From: Nitzschia sp. pyKryTriq1
Lineage: Eukaryota > Bacillariophyta > Bacillariophyceae > Bacillariales > Bacillariaceae
Reading direction: 5' to 3'
DNA length: 64,000 bases
Assembly: GCA_956465555.1 (NCBI GenBank)
Contig: OY101123.1
Coordinates: 434,001 to 498,000, forward strand
Shown: in pieces, positions 38,505 through 49,017 of the stretch
How the letters are laid out: every line of letters begins with the position of its first letter
Position numbering within the stretch: the stretch's first letter is position 1
Made by a program: the position numbers and the translations under genes
The notes under the pieces: model-generated
What the model was told of the DNA's origin: nothing
Seen by the model: the letters and a program-made list of their open reading frames with translations, nothing else
Databases searched by the model: none

Positions 38505-41500
38505 TCAGAAGAAGAAAGCGTTGGCACCTCCAGATAGGGCGGAACCACACGAGACAGCTCGTCTCATGGGAGCGTCAATCTCGTCAAGTTTTCCCTCAGA
38601 CCCGAACGTCTTCTTGGGCATGGATGGGAATAGGCTTTGAATAGAGTGATCAATTGCCAGCATCGTAGTGGATCGAGCTTTGAACGGGCGAGGAGAAACC
38701 TTATCATGGGGGTGCTGTGAAAGGAGCTGCACCGGCGGCGCCGACATGCCTTTCCCCAAATCAAAGAGGGGGGCACCGATAGATCTTAATGGCTGCATAG
38801 CTGGCGAAAATTCATGGGATTTGTACTCCCCACATGAATTGTTTCTCGAAAGTGGCCGCATGGCTGGCGAGAATTCGTGGCTTTTGTATTCGCCATTAGA
38901 TTCACTCATGGAGCCGTTTCGTGACAGCGATGATCTAGAGTCGTGGTGCCCCTGGGCTCCGACGTCCTTGGAGCACTCAGAGAGGAACATCCATTCTCTG
39001 GCCAGCAGCTTGGCAATTTCTTTGCCCCCACGATGACCCCCCATCGAATAGTTCACGTAGCTATTCTTCAGGACGTCGATCTTGTGAATATCTTCGATGC
39101 TTCGACGATTAGTAGGTAGCAGCAGCAAGAGCCGAATCCTCATGAGCTCTTGGAAAAGCGAAGGATCATCAAAGTTGCCCTCGCTTCCATTCGCCAGTTG
39201 ATCCCCTAGGAGCGAAATGATTTTTCCTTCGACATCGTGGTCGCTAATGTCACGTGGAGTAACCACACCGGCAGCATCTCGATCAAGAAGAAATGACGGA
39301 ACCGCTGACGAATGTTTGGCTTGGCTTGAAAATGTGTCTTGGCCGGCAGGTGATGGAAAGTCGTTCATGCTAACTTTTCTCCTGAAATGAGATTGATCTT
39401 CGTGCTCAGTCGATTGTGGAATCGTGGCATCACTCATCTCGACGACCAATTTCCATTTCGGAGCCGGTGCGTAAGTAGCCAATTCTTGCGCAATCTGATC
39501 TGAGAGAGCGGCATCTTCCGGGATGTGGGTACAGCTGTAAAGCACGACCACCATTCGACCTACTCCAGGTGTCGAAAAGGGCATGGCGACAGCTGTCCGG
39601 ACACCATATTCTTCGGCGCCACCAGCTCGGTGGAAGAAGTCAGGGTCAAGCTTGTTGAGCCCGAATTCCCACATTATCTTACCGGATGTGTAAGCCCTAC
39701 CGACTAACCCTTTGCCAGGAGCGAAGGAGAAAGACTCGGAATAGCGGCCAAAGTTTTCAAATGCAGACCAACGAGCGGCATCCTGATCTTGACGGGTGAC
39801 AGATCCAGCCTGCAGTAAGCGGACCCCAGCATCACTGTCCTCGCTGACCAAGGAGGGGACCCAAGTATCGGCGTGTTGGAATGGCAGATCGAGTTCCTCA
39901 AGATATTTGGCAATGACTTCGAGGAAAGGGTTGCGGGCAGTTTTAGCGCTGGAGGCGGCCCTGTCCAAACGTCCTGTGGACAGGGCGTTCTCACCGGTCT
40001 CTTCTGCTTCAAACATGCCAATCATAAACGAATGGTTCAGATCTTCCTGGTCGTGGTTGAGTATGAAATCGTCAACAATGTCGTCAAGGTGACCATCGTG
40101 GCCCGACATGCCAAGAGGTTCAATGTCCTCAGACTCTGTGCCCTCTAGTTTTGAGGCTGGAAGAAAGGATCCACCTGAGAACGAGGTGGGGCCTATGGAT
40201 GGACGGATGCTCGACGACTCAACACCAAGAGTGGGCTGGTCTACCCGAGTGAAGCCACCAGCCAATCGACGACGTCGCACAACGCGGACGCCTTCTTCGG
40301 CGTTTGCGGCCAATCGCTCGTATTCCTCCAAACTGGAAATGAAGCTAGACCCATCCAAGTGAGGATAACCTACTTGAACGCACAAGTCTGAGAAGCATGT
40401 CCTCCAGTGCATGCTCAGATTATACTCAAGCTCCAATCGAGAGTACTCAGAAGGAAGCGACATGACGAAGCGATCTTGAAGAACCTTCATGACTGATGCC
40501 TCATCGCTGTTTGCATTGGTTTGAAGGGTTGCTGGTTGAATTGCGAAATTTCGGATACCTAACTTGGCATTCTTCATCTTTTTCGTCAAGCGGGTGGCTT
40601 TACACAACAACGCACTGCCAAGGAAGTTAGCTAGTTTCGTTCCATGGCTAAGGGGAAGTTGTCCTTTATCAAATGCCTTCAAAAGATGATCCACGTATTC
40701 AAGTTCTTCGTCTGTCCAACGACCCGTCCGACGAGAGTCGGCATCACTGGAACTAGATGAGTTTCCCTGCGAGAAAACCACCTGAGCTGCTTCAACTTCT
40801 AGCTGGCAGACTTCCGAATCTGAACGATCCCGTTTGTTTCCTGAAGTGCTACTGGTACCATCACATGGTTTCGCCCCAGAAGCTTTCGCCTCGGCGACTC
40901 GGAGTTGAACAGATCTCTTCAACGCTTCAAAGCTAAGGGGAACGACGTGAATGCCTCTCACCGTTCCAGAGCAGGCAGGACAGCACGCATTTTGGTCTCG
41001 TCTTGGTCCGAGAGGCACACTGGTATCTTCTCCCTTGGTGCCCCCATCGAGGATCAAAGACAAAGGAAGACACGTCTTCAAGAACGAAACACACCAGTAA
41101 GCGACAAGAGGCGTAGGACGAGAGGGGTGATGGGTAAGTCGGAAAGGGAAGACGAAGGGAGATTGAAAATGCCTTGCAAAAACTCTGTTCACGAAACGGC
41201 AGTTGGCGAACGAATGTCGCAGTAGAACTATTTTACTTATAGTTCCGAATTCTCACAAAAAAGGGCCATTAAGTGTAATACTGACGAGCGACGGGGAACT
41301 ACAGTAGTACGGTATGGATACTCGCGAAATTCCTCCTTTGTTTGAGGGAGGAATGGAATCCTTTTCAATACGCACGATACAAAGAAACCACCACTACACG
41401 TACGGTACTGAACGCCTTTCGTGGCAACGGCGCATCAACCACCACCGACCGACAGCCAGCAGCACCTTTCTTTGCTTCTCGACGACGGTCCAACAAAATG

Positions 41501-41630
41501 AGACGAACAAAACACTTACCACGTGAATTTTACAACCGCATCCGATGATTTTGAGATCGCATCCAGAGGAACTGCATACAGCGCAGCAATCTGTGAAAGG
41601 AATTCCCGCAGAGGATGGTAATGGGGCCAT
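38505..41630 (-). CDS. Diatom-type RING-like/GRWT-domain/GAF-like regulatory protein
   Basis: Proposed exons 41630-41520 and 41075-38505, in phase 0 (GTG/GTAAGT donor; CTTGAAG acceptor), 893 residues. The intron is 444 bp. Splicing completes a RING/PHD-like zinc module: CCAVCSSSGC, GCGCKIHV from exon 1 and TCLPLS, then CCPACSGTVRG from exon 2, giving CxxC, CxC, H, C and CPxC. Next comes a conserved region GRWTDEELEYVDHLLKAF, then LSHGTKLANFLGSALLCK and RLTKKMKNAKLG (about 160-230), which I know as a diatom-expanded domain. The part near 430-620 resembles a GAF sensor domain (SFAPGKGLVGRAYTSGKI, VAMPFSTPGVGRMVVVLYS). The rest is Ser-rich and disordered. Probably a signalling or transcription regulator; the function is unknown. 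Without splicing the frame opens at 41192 with an unrelated start. Confidence 0.75.
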
Positions 41631-42092
41631 GGTGTGTCGTTGTTGAATATTTTGTGATTTTCTGCACTCTCGCCGCTACTAGAGAGCTTGCTTGCTTGCG
41701 AGAAGAACGACAAGGAAGCGGGCTGGTCAGAATCTCTGGTCAGAAAAGCGACCCGAGGCGGCTTGCATGCGCGGAAGGAGGAGATGACGCCGAAGAGAGA
41801 AGAGCAACGGGCTTATTTATTTGATCCTGATTAGGGACCTTTGTGCTCCGTTTGTTAATTTAAAAATGTCTACTTTACACGAAGATAAATTTCCTTACTT
41901 AATGATAAGGATGTAGAGAAGGATGATGATGATTCGCTTGGTGCTCGCAGGCGGGGGCGCGAAGCTAACGCACGGTCGGTCGGTAGTCTGAAATAGTCTT
42001 GGCGGCAACAACGTCCAAAGTTGTTGTCCTTGGTCTCTGTTCACAAATCACAGAAGATCATATCATACATCATACGTGCAGCATAATATCAT
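41631..42092. promoter_or_regulatory. Upstream region of the RING-like/GAF gene
   Basis: A GC-rich, then AT-rich 460-bp stretch between the RING-like gene start and the aldo-keto reductase relic. The frame antisense to the first exon stays open upstream but has no ATG. No gene or repeat recognised. Confidence 0.4.
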
Positions 42093-43143
42093 TCAACAAC
42101 AAAACGAAATTCTTTCCTTTGGGAAGCGGTGCCCTCCTTCCAGGACTGGTCTTGGAACATGGAAATCCGATCCTGGAGTAGTTGGCGAAGCGATCAAAAC
42201 GGCCATGGACGTCGGCCATCGGCATTTGGATTGTCCTCCGATTTATGGCAACGAAGCTGAAATTGGCGCAGCATTGAAGGAAGTTTTTGAAAAAGAACGA
42301 AGTCTCGTTCAGCGAAAAGACCTAGTTTTGACCAGCAAGCTGTGAAACGCCGAGCATGCTCCCGACGACGTCGAACCGGCCTTGCGCAAGACATTGCAAG
42401 ATTTGGGGAGTGGACTATTTGGACTTGTATTTAATACATTGGCCAGTGGCTCTCCGAAAGGATCCTTCAGAAGGCGAGTCACAGTTCATTCCCCTGGAAG
42501 AACTTCCGTTAATCGATACATGGTGCGCCCTGGAAAAATGCGTCGATAAGGGTTTAGTCAATGCCATTTGGCGTTTCCAACTTTTAGATCGCACAGGCAC
42601 GAAGTAATAAGCCATCCATCAATCAAATCGAATCTCATCCGAACTTGCAGCTGCAAGACTTCATGGACTATTGTGAGTCCGAAGGGATTCATGTGACGGC
42701 CTATAGTCCTCTCGGATCGATGGATCGAGCGACGTCCATGAAACGCGAAGAAGAAGTTCCGATTCTGGACGATACCACCATTGCAGAGATTGCCAAGAAA
42801 TATTCGATTCCAAATACCGAAAACGGAAGCGAAACTCCCACCTCGCCAGCACAAATCTTTTTTGGCTTGGGGCGCATTGGCTCGAGGTACCTCCGTTATC
42901 CCAGGTGGGCAGAAAGAGAATTTGCTGGCGGCAGTGATGGAATTGAAAAAGGATGACTTGCTGGCCATTTCTAAGCTGGATCGTCATTTTTGATAGTTTT
43001 TAGACGGTAGCTTTTGGTGCCCGGTAGGAAGTCCTTACACCTTGGCCTCGTTATGGGACGAGGATGACGAAGAGACTCATTCTGGTGTGGTGGAAGAATT
43101 CTGGGATACATCAGAAGCTAGCGACCCTTTGCTCAAAAGCTGA
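42093..43143 (+). pseudogene. Aldo-keto reductase pseudogene
   Basis: Family features are spread over all three forward frames. They run in order: PLGSGALLPGL, GLGTWKSDPG, GHRHLDCPPIYGNE (catalytic Asp and Tyr), LVLTSKL (catalytic Lys), YLDLYLIHWPVAL (catalytic His), QIESHPNLQLQDFMDYC, VTAYSPLGS and WGALARGTSVIP. The breaks are a 1-base loss near 42147, a TGA at 42343-42345 where the family has Trp, extra bases near 42406, 42573 and 42863, a loss of about ten codons near 42600-42630, and TGA TAG at about 42991. Several indels fall in short homopolymers, so some could be sequencing errors, but the nonsense codons and the missing segment are not of that type. The final part to the TGA at 43143 keeps an open frame. 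Confidence 0.8.
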
Positions 43144-43176
43144 ATTGAAGACCATCGTGCATGATTATGATGTCAG

Positions 43177-44109
43177 TTATAGTGGATCGATATCAGCAAG
43201 TAGTTTTGCAAGCTCGGCATCTGACAGCTGATCGTCACCTGGGATGATTTCAGTAGCTGATAAAACATCTGGCGGAGTCTCGTCTCCATCTTCCACCTTG
43301 AATTGTCGTTCGTACGCCTGTATCACCGACTCGATGTCCACAGCATTGGAGTCGTCATCTCTTGGATGGGGTGGATTTAGCCAGAAGGATCCTGGAGTGG
43401 CGATATCGTCCACGTACAGCGACGACCAGTCGTAATCCAACACCGCATCTGCTAACGGATTGTCGGTCAGGCATATCACTCGCATCCCCGCATATCGAGC
43501 AGCACGGCACTGATGCTCAGTAGAACAGAGGACGACACAGTGCTTGGGAAGAGGAGCACGTTCAGGATCCGCCGCCTTGGTGCCAAACCCTGAGGATCCA
43601 CCGAATCCTTTCGGTTGAATTGGGGGAATGGAATGAATGGCGTTCCAAATATCTTTTGGATTCGGAGGTGGACGAGTAATGGAATATGTATGAATCGATC
43701 GACAGTGCTTCGAGAGATAATTGTGAGCGGGAGAGGGTGCAATGTCTTTTGATGATGGTGATGACGATGATTCGTCTCCCGGCTCTTCGAGGAGTGCCAC
43801 TACAGCAGTCGAGTCGCGTTGGCATTCGTCTACCAGACTTTCGACCCCGGGAAGCAACGAAAACTTTGAGTCGGCTCCATCATCATGCTCTTGTAATAAG
43901 ATGCTGTCCTGGCCGTAAAATATGAGACACTCGACCAAATCAATGTTCCGTACCATGTTCCGTCTTGTGGATGGCGGAAGTTGAGGCGAAGACGAAGGAT
44001 GTCTCGAAGGCAGTTTGGATGAGCCGAAGGCAAACGCCAAAGTCCCACTTAGTAGCATACAACATGATAGTATTGCGACGACGCTGTAGAGACCAAGCGA
44101 AATCATCAT
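43177..44109 (-). CDS. HAD-like protein with signal peptide, catalytic Asp apparently lost
   Basis: A single-exon, 310-residue protein. Signal peptide 1-26 ends LAFA/FGS, compatible with plastid import or secretion. Blocks recall a haloacid dehalogenase-like fold: VECLIFYGQDSIL at the first strand, LLPGVESLVDECQ, then HCVVLCSTEHQCRAARYAGMRVICLTD and LDYDWSSLYVDDI. In active HAD enzymes the first strand ends DxDxT; here it reads YGQDS, so a phosphatase activity is doubtful. A Ser-rich loop (about 110-125) and an acidic C-terminus flank the fold. Family assignment is by pattern only. The gene follows the aldo-keto reductase relic with 33 bp between the two 3' ends. Confidence 0.65.
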   Translation of the reverse strand: MMISLGLYSVVAILSCCMLLSGTLAFAFGSSKLPSRHPSSSPQLPPSTRRNMVRNIDLVECLIFYGQDSILLQEHDDGADSKFSLLPGVESLVDECQRDSTAVVALLEEPGDESSSSPSSKDIAPSPAHNYLSKHCRSIHTYSITRPPPNPKDIWNAIHSIPPIQPKGFGGSSGFGTKAADPERAPLPKHCVVLCSTEHQCRAARYAGMRVICLTDNPLADAVLDYDWSSLYVDDIATPGSFWLNPPHPRDDDSNAVDIESVIQAYERQFKVEDGDETPPDVLSATEIIPGDDQLSDAELAKLLADIDPL

Positions 44110-44554
44110 TGTTCCTGATGCCCTATTGCCACAATTTAAGAGAAGGAAAAGTATTGTAAGCTTTGTGCTATCGTCATCGCTTGCTTTGCCTGGTACGAAC
44201 TCGTACTTGAACAGTACCGTACCTGTACATACATACTGCGTTGTCCATTGTCATTGTCGCGAAAAATAAATCGCCATCTCTATTTGGGGGAGAAAGGCTA
44301 CCTGTAGTCGGATGATTCAACGGGTCATCGACGAAAGTATCTTTCGTTTCGGAACCAAGACCCAAATTATGGCGCAGAAAGAACGACCACGACAAAAACG
44401 ACAACCATAGACTACATACACCACAGGTACCGCTACGAAGGACCAAAGCGTCGACGACAAAACCAGGATATTGTTTTCTTTTGTCGACGGCACCATCAGA
44501 GTTAAAATAACAGTATATACGTTAGTACTGTACATCTGAATCAGTTTAACAAAC
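44110..44554. promoter_or_regulatory. Divergent promoter region between the HAD-like and PDZ-like genes
   Basis: A 445-bp gap with both promoters. AACAGTACCGTACCTGTACA lies at about 44208-44227 and TTAGTACTGTACA at about 44522-44534. No gene seen. Confidence 0.4.
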
Positions 44555-45208
44555 ATGGAGATCAATGTCGGCGATATCATCAATGCTGAAGTCCGAAAGG
44601 CCGACCTCAAGCAAGAGGCTGGTCTCAAGTTGTATGAAAAGAATGGGAATATTTATGTGCGAAAAGTCGACGGTCTGTTCAAGCGAAGAAATGTTCCGGT
44701 GCAAGAGCATGATCGAATCCATACACTCAATGGAGTGGACGTCGAAGACTATGAGGGTGGGCTTAACGAGATGAAGGCCGTTATTAAGCAGTCACTAAAA
44801 GTATGGATCAAATTTGAAAGAATGGACGAGCCACCGTCAGACGAGTCTGAGGAGGAAGAAGACGAGGAAGAAGAGCTATTGATGCTAGAAGGAACCGATG
44901 AAACCGTTCAACTGGAAAATCAGGAAGAGGAAGAAGAGGAGGAGGAGGAGGAAGAGGAAGAAGAGGTCCTTCATTTGACGAATGGACGAACCGATCCCGA
45001 TGACGACAGCGACATAAAACCAGGAATGGAAATGAGACTCTTCAAGCTGAAGCAAAAGCCTAAAATGAATGGAACAATTGTGAAGGTTATGGGTTCAGCT
45101 GGAAAGCCTGGTCGTTGGAAAGTGAAACTTCTGAGACATCCCATGAAGGAGATCGACGTGGGCTCTATCATGTCGATTGCTGAAGATAATCTGAAGCCAC
45201 TACTCTGA
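44555..45208 (+). CDS. PDZ-like domain protein with acidic linker and SH3/KOW-like tail
   Basis: A single-exon, 217-residue cytosolic protein. Residues 15-90 resemble a PDZ fold: AGLKLYEKNGNIYVRKVDG, then DRIHTLNGVDVEDYEGGLNEM and LKVWIKFER. A Glu-rich linker (about 97-140) with an almost pure Glu run follows. The C-terminus (about 155-217) resembles a small SH3-like or KOW-like barrel: MNGTIVKVMGSAGKPGRWKVKL ending EDNLKPLL, the pattern of chromatin- or RNA-associated SH3-like repeats. The combination points to a scaffold protein; the partner is unknown. The start is the first ATG, in a favourable AAACATGG context. Confidence 0.7.
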   Translation: MEINVGDIINAEVRKADLKQEAGLKLYEKNGNIYVRKVDGLFKRRNVPVQEHDRIHTLNGVDVEDYEGGLNEMKAVIKQSLKVWIKFERMDEPPSDESEEEEDEEEELLMLEGTDETVQLENQEEEEEEEEEEEEEEVLHLTNGRTDPDDDSDIKPGMEMRLFKLKQKPKMNGTIVKVMGSAGKPGRWKVKLLRHPMKEIDVGSIMSIAEDNLKPLL

Positions 45209-45351
45209 GCCGATCCTGCTCATTTGGCCGCGATCTAGTGCTCCAGCTAGCCGCGCTCGTGGAACAAACCAAGAATAATCCTATTCGTGAGTGTATGCTT
45301 TATTGATTTACTATCATTTTTTCACGTATCTAGAGTAGACAGACGAGGAGA

Positions 45352-45975
45352 TTAGGAGGTAGAGCCTCTATCGATTGTGTGGAAGCGTTGCACGAACACG
45401 AAGTCGATCATATTATCTGTGTTAAAATGAACCTTGACGACACCGAAGATATCCTGGTAATTTCCTTCTGCCTCAAGCACGACACCGTGGTATCTGCAAG
45501 CAGCCTCCATCTTTCCAGTAGAAAGTTCGTTGATTTCATAGTGCGACCACTGGTGGAACGAAAATTTGCGGGTCGAAAAGCTGGAGAACAAACCACCGAC
45601 TGCTTCCTTTCCTTCGAGTTGAAATTTTCTAGCACCTGCATCAATATCCCAGATGATATCGTCCGTTTGAAAAGCCGCAACGCGATGCTCGTAGAAAGCA
45701 CCGACATCATCGGGATTTTCGTTTGCCATGTTGTCGATTTCTGTAAGGAATGCGTCTGCCTTGCGTTGATAAACGTACCCGTCCTTGTCGCTCGCATTCT
45801 CTACCGTCATCTCCTCGGGCATTTTCGGCTTTCTTTTCATCTTTTTTGCCGATTTGCTGCTGCTACCACCTTTGGTGTCTTTGAGAAGTCGGCATTCGAC
45901 GGAAGATGGGGAGAGCAGAAGCAGAGTCGCAAGAACCACGACGACGAGCAGAGGACTGTTCGCGTTGGACTTCAT
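45352..45975 (-). CDS. Secreted SnoaL/NTF2-like protein
   Basis: A single-exon, 207-residue protein with a clear signal peptide (1-28, VEC/RLL) and a short basic, Lys/Ser-rich segment. The remainder (about 65-205) has the helix-then-curved-sheet order of SnoaL/NTF2-like folds: a helix around ADAFLTEIDNMANEN, then VAAFQTDDIIWDID, LEGKEAVGGLFSSF, HYEINEL, CRYHGVVLEAEGNYQDIF and VKVHFNTDNMIDFVFVQRF. These folds bind small ligands or act as isomerases or cyclases; no catalytic set can be named. It converges on the PDZ-like gene. Confidence 0.7.
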   Translation of the reverse strand: MKSNANSPLLVVVVLATLLLLSPSSVECRLLKDTKGGSSSKSAKKMKRKPKMPEEMTVENASDKDGYVYQRKADAFLTEIDNMANENPDDVGAFYEHRVAAFQTDDIIWDIDAGARKFQLEGKEAVGGLFSSFSTRKFSFHQWSHYEINELSTGKMEAACRYHGVVLEAEGNYQDIFGVVKVHFNTDNMIDFVFVQRFHTIDRGSTS

Positions 45976-46690
45976 TATTGCGTCTTGGTGTTATCGTGAG
46001 GACCAACTTGTTACTGTATTGTATCCTAAAGGAGGTTGTCTCGTTAGGGAGGTGGTGCTCTTTATCTTTGCCTGGTTCATCCCTCCTCTGGCATCACTGG
46101 TTCATCCCTCCTCTGGCATCACTGATGCCAGGATGAATCCTGGTGCATCCGACTTGTGCCGGCGGTACTTGTACCTGTACCAGTATCTTTTTTCATCGAA
46201 AGATTGCGCCTATAATATGAACGCGGTTGCGCGGTGAACGTCTGCCGACGCGCTCGACAACAGCATACACAATATCCGTACATGAAGACGAACCATTGGT
46301 TCTCCCACGCGTGCCACCACCAAAAATTTATCCGGGATTGAAAAATTTGGTCGAATTGTTCCAGTCACTACCAAATTGAAGTTGCTGGAGATCGTGACGT
46401 ATGGGATCGCGACGACCAATCATCATTGCGGAGTTCGCAATCCAAGCCCCGCATCTTTCCGCCTTTGCTCGCTTGATGGAGCGGGGGAGATGTGGTGTTG
46501 CTACTGTTGCTGAAAGTGTTGAGTCAGCACCCATCACACATCACTATTTCTTTCTCTACCGGTATATGTGGTGGTAAAGAGCGTTCCAATAAAGACGTGC
46601 GGACGTATTTGATCAAGCAAACAAGAAATCGTTCCGAGTACACAAGTCACAATCCCCATCTTCAAGTTAAAATCAACCTTGAAACGTACA
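45976..46690. promoter_or_regulatory. Divergent promoter region between the SnoaL-like gene and the second LHC gene
   Basis: Contains a 25-bp tandem duplication with an adjoining hairpin (listed separately). Short frames on both strands lack support. Confidence 0.45.
46073..46131. repeat. 25-bp tandem duplication followed by an inverted repeat
   Basis: The unit beginning TGGTTCATCCCTCC and ending GGCATCAC occurs twice head to tail at 46073-46097 and 46098-46122 without mismatch. The end of the second copy, CTGGCATCA, faces TGATGCCAG across one base, forming a 19-bp hairpin to 46131. Confidence 0.9.
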
Positions 46691-48030
46691 ATGAAGTTTT
46701 CTGCACTTGTATTATGTATGGTTGTCGGGTCGGCGTCGGCCTTTGCCCCAGCCAGTGGTCCTCGCACCATCTCCCGGGTAACTCTCGCATCGACCACTGT
46801 GGATGAAACCGAGCCTAAGATGGAGGAGGCTGCCATCCCTGCTGCTCCCAAGGTGGAATTGAAGGAAGCTGAGGTCGAGCCTGTGATCATTCCGGCTGCT
46901 GTAGAGCAGCCCGCTCCTGTGGAAGCTTTCAGGCCCACGATCAATGTTCCTGACAAGTCCCGCATCCATGCGTAAGTTTGTAGTTGTCTCTACAAGAAGT
47001 GAAATAAAGCTACGACCGTCGTTCTCTCACCTGTGTGGATTAACAGTGGTCGCTACAATGATAAGGACACCTCAATTGCCCTGCCTTTCATGAAGCGCCC
47101 CCCTGCGTTGGATGGAACACACGCTGGAGATTACGGATTTGATCCCCTCGGTTTCACCGAACAATATGACTTGTACACGATGCAAGAATCGGAACTTCGA
47201 CACGCTAGACTTGCCATGCTGGCCGTCGTCGGTTGGCCGCTTTCGGAACTCATTGCCCCTGACTGGATGCTGCAAGATGGGCGTGCCCCCTCTGTGTTGA
47301 ACGGATTTAACCCCCTTTCTTTCTTTGCAACTGTAGCTGTCTTCGGAGCTCTTGGATACTTTGAGTTCAAGACTTCGCTTCGCCGAGTCGACGACAAGGA
47401 ATTGGGTATGATCCACAGTGCTGATATGGCAGAAATTTGGAAGTGGGGAGTGCCAGGAGACTAGTAAGTCAGCGCTGGTCGATTCAATTGAGCTATGGTA
47501 CTCGAGATGGACCTTTGTATATCTCACGAATTTCGTCGTTTTTCTTTTAAAGCAACTTTGACCCATTGAACTTGTATTCATCCATCGGCGATGATGCCTA
47601 CGCTCGTAAGGGACTCCGTGATTTGGAAATCAGCCATGGACGAAGCGCAATGCTGGGTATTACCGGATTTGTCGCTTGGGAGGCTTTGACCGGGCATCCG
47701 ATCGTCGAAAACAGCATGTTCTTCCACCCCAACGCTCTGCTTCCCGCCCTTGTTGCCGGTTACGTTGCCTTCAACCAATTCTATGAGTTGGATGATTCCG
47801 ACACTTTCATTCGATTCAAGTTGAGTAGCGAAGGTGAAGCTCGAATGGAAAACTTGAAGCTTGGTATGGGACAGCCGTCAAACCAAGGTTCTGGTGATGC
47901 TATCGACTTTGCAGAAATTGCCGAGAAGGCAACGAACTTTGTCTCGTCTCTTGGCGAAAAGTACGAGCAAGCGCAAAAGGCCTACCTTGACAACGTGGTC
48001 AAGATCGAAAGTGGCGAGGAGAAAAAGTAA
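46691..48030 (+). CDS. Long light-harvesting (LHC superfamily) protein with extended N- and C-termini
   Basis: Exons 46691-46971, 47047-47463 and 47553-48030 (GC/GTAAGT, TTAACAG; TA/GTAAGT, TTAAAG) give 391 residues, about twice the usual LHC length. Signal peptide 1-18 ends SASA/FAP, the textbook diatom plastid motif. An Ala/Glu/Pro-rich linker (about 35-85) precedes the mature core: GDYGFDPLGF, helix 1 ESELRHARLAMLAVVGWPLSEL, helix 2 FFATVAVFGALGYFEF, a second GDYNFDPLNLY, and helix 3 DLEISHGRSAMLGITGFV. After helix 3 come another hydrophobic stretch (NALLPALVAGYVAF) and a charged tail of about 70 residues ending GEEKK. Like the LHC at 1.0 kb it has RHAR in helix 1. It may be a structural or minor antenna protein. 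Introns are phase 2. Confidence 0.92.
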
Positions 48031-49017
48031 ACTAATTGGTTTTGTTCGGGATCTCAGTCATGTGTACCACCTTATCTGTATGTCGTCCTAGCCCATCGCT
48101 GTGCTCTCTGTGTATCGAGTAGCAAGAACAAAACCTAGTCCACACGGACCGGTTGTCTATTTTCTTGCTGGTACTGGAAGTGGTCTCTGTCGCGACTCAA
48201 GAGGTTCAGCCCACCAGCGACAATGTCTGCCGTGTGTCGTCGACCCTACTGTACTTCGAGTGGTACTGCGATCTCTAGTAGAGCAAAGCAAAAGCAGCGT
48301 TCGTGGTAAAGTGTCTGGTCGTCTAATAGATTACACCAGCTTATCTGCCAGGAATTCCAAGGGTGTTTGCGTTGGCATTCTTCGACGTCTTGTAGAGATC
48401 AGTACTAGTAGATCGTCGTCTACCATCTCCTCGGGTGTGCTCAAGTTGTAGTAGCAGCAGCACTTCTGGTTCTTTGTAGTACAGCAGTACTTCTTCTTAG
48501 CTAGCGGGCAGCATGGCAGCTGGGTTGATCTAGCTGATAGTATAGCTCATCTAGCTAGAGTGTGAGAAGCTGCTCCTCGTCTACAGATATTTTAGAGTAG
48601 AAGCTGCTGCTCGCTGGGCCCCGCCTCCATCCCCGCCTAGTACAAGTACTAGTATCCATGGTACTGTACTCGTACGTATGCGCGGGGGCGGGGCTCATCC
48701 CCCCTTGTCTTCTCGCCGCTCCATGTGCGTGTTCATACCGGCGGTGGACACACGATCGCGAGAAAAAAATCAACAGGGGATGCTAGCATGTGTAGAAATT
48801 CTACCAAAGCCCCAGTAGCGGAGGCTTCTCGCCGAACATCAAGACAAGATTCAGAATGGCATCAAGCGTTCTCATAGCATCCCGCATCGTTACGAGTTTC
48901 GAATATCATATCTATCATCATAATATTGTGTTGCGTCTTGTGCTTTGCGACTAGTAGCTACTCTACATTTCATCTGTCTATTGATAAAAGGGTGTGATAC
49001 CTGTACGAAATAGCAGG
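48031..49017. promoter_or_regulatory. Long intergenic region upstream of the HIR-type gene
   Basis: Holds the LHC 3' UTR and the promoter of the next gene. It has many TAGCTAG/CTAGCTAG sites (48490-48560) and GTAC palindromes at about 48639-48677 (CTAGTACAAGTACTAGTA, CATGGTACTGTACTCGTACG). I found no frame with family similarity. Confidence 0.45.

Noticed and set aside
41520-41713. Longer reading of the first exon of the RING-like gene in another frame (SFFSQASKL...)
   Set aside because: It has no ATG start, and joining it to the next exon does not build the Cys/His pattern; the ATG frame at 41630 does.
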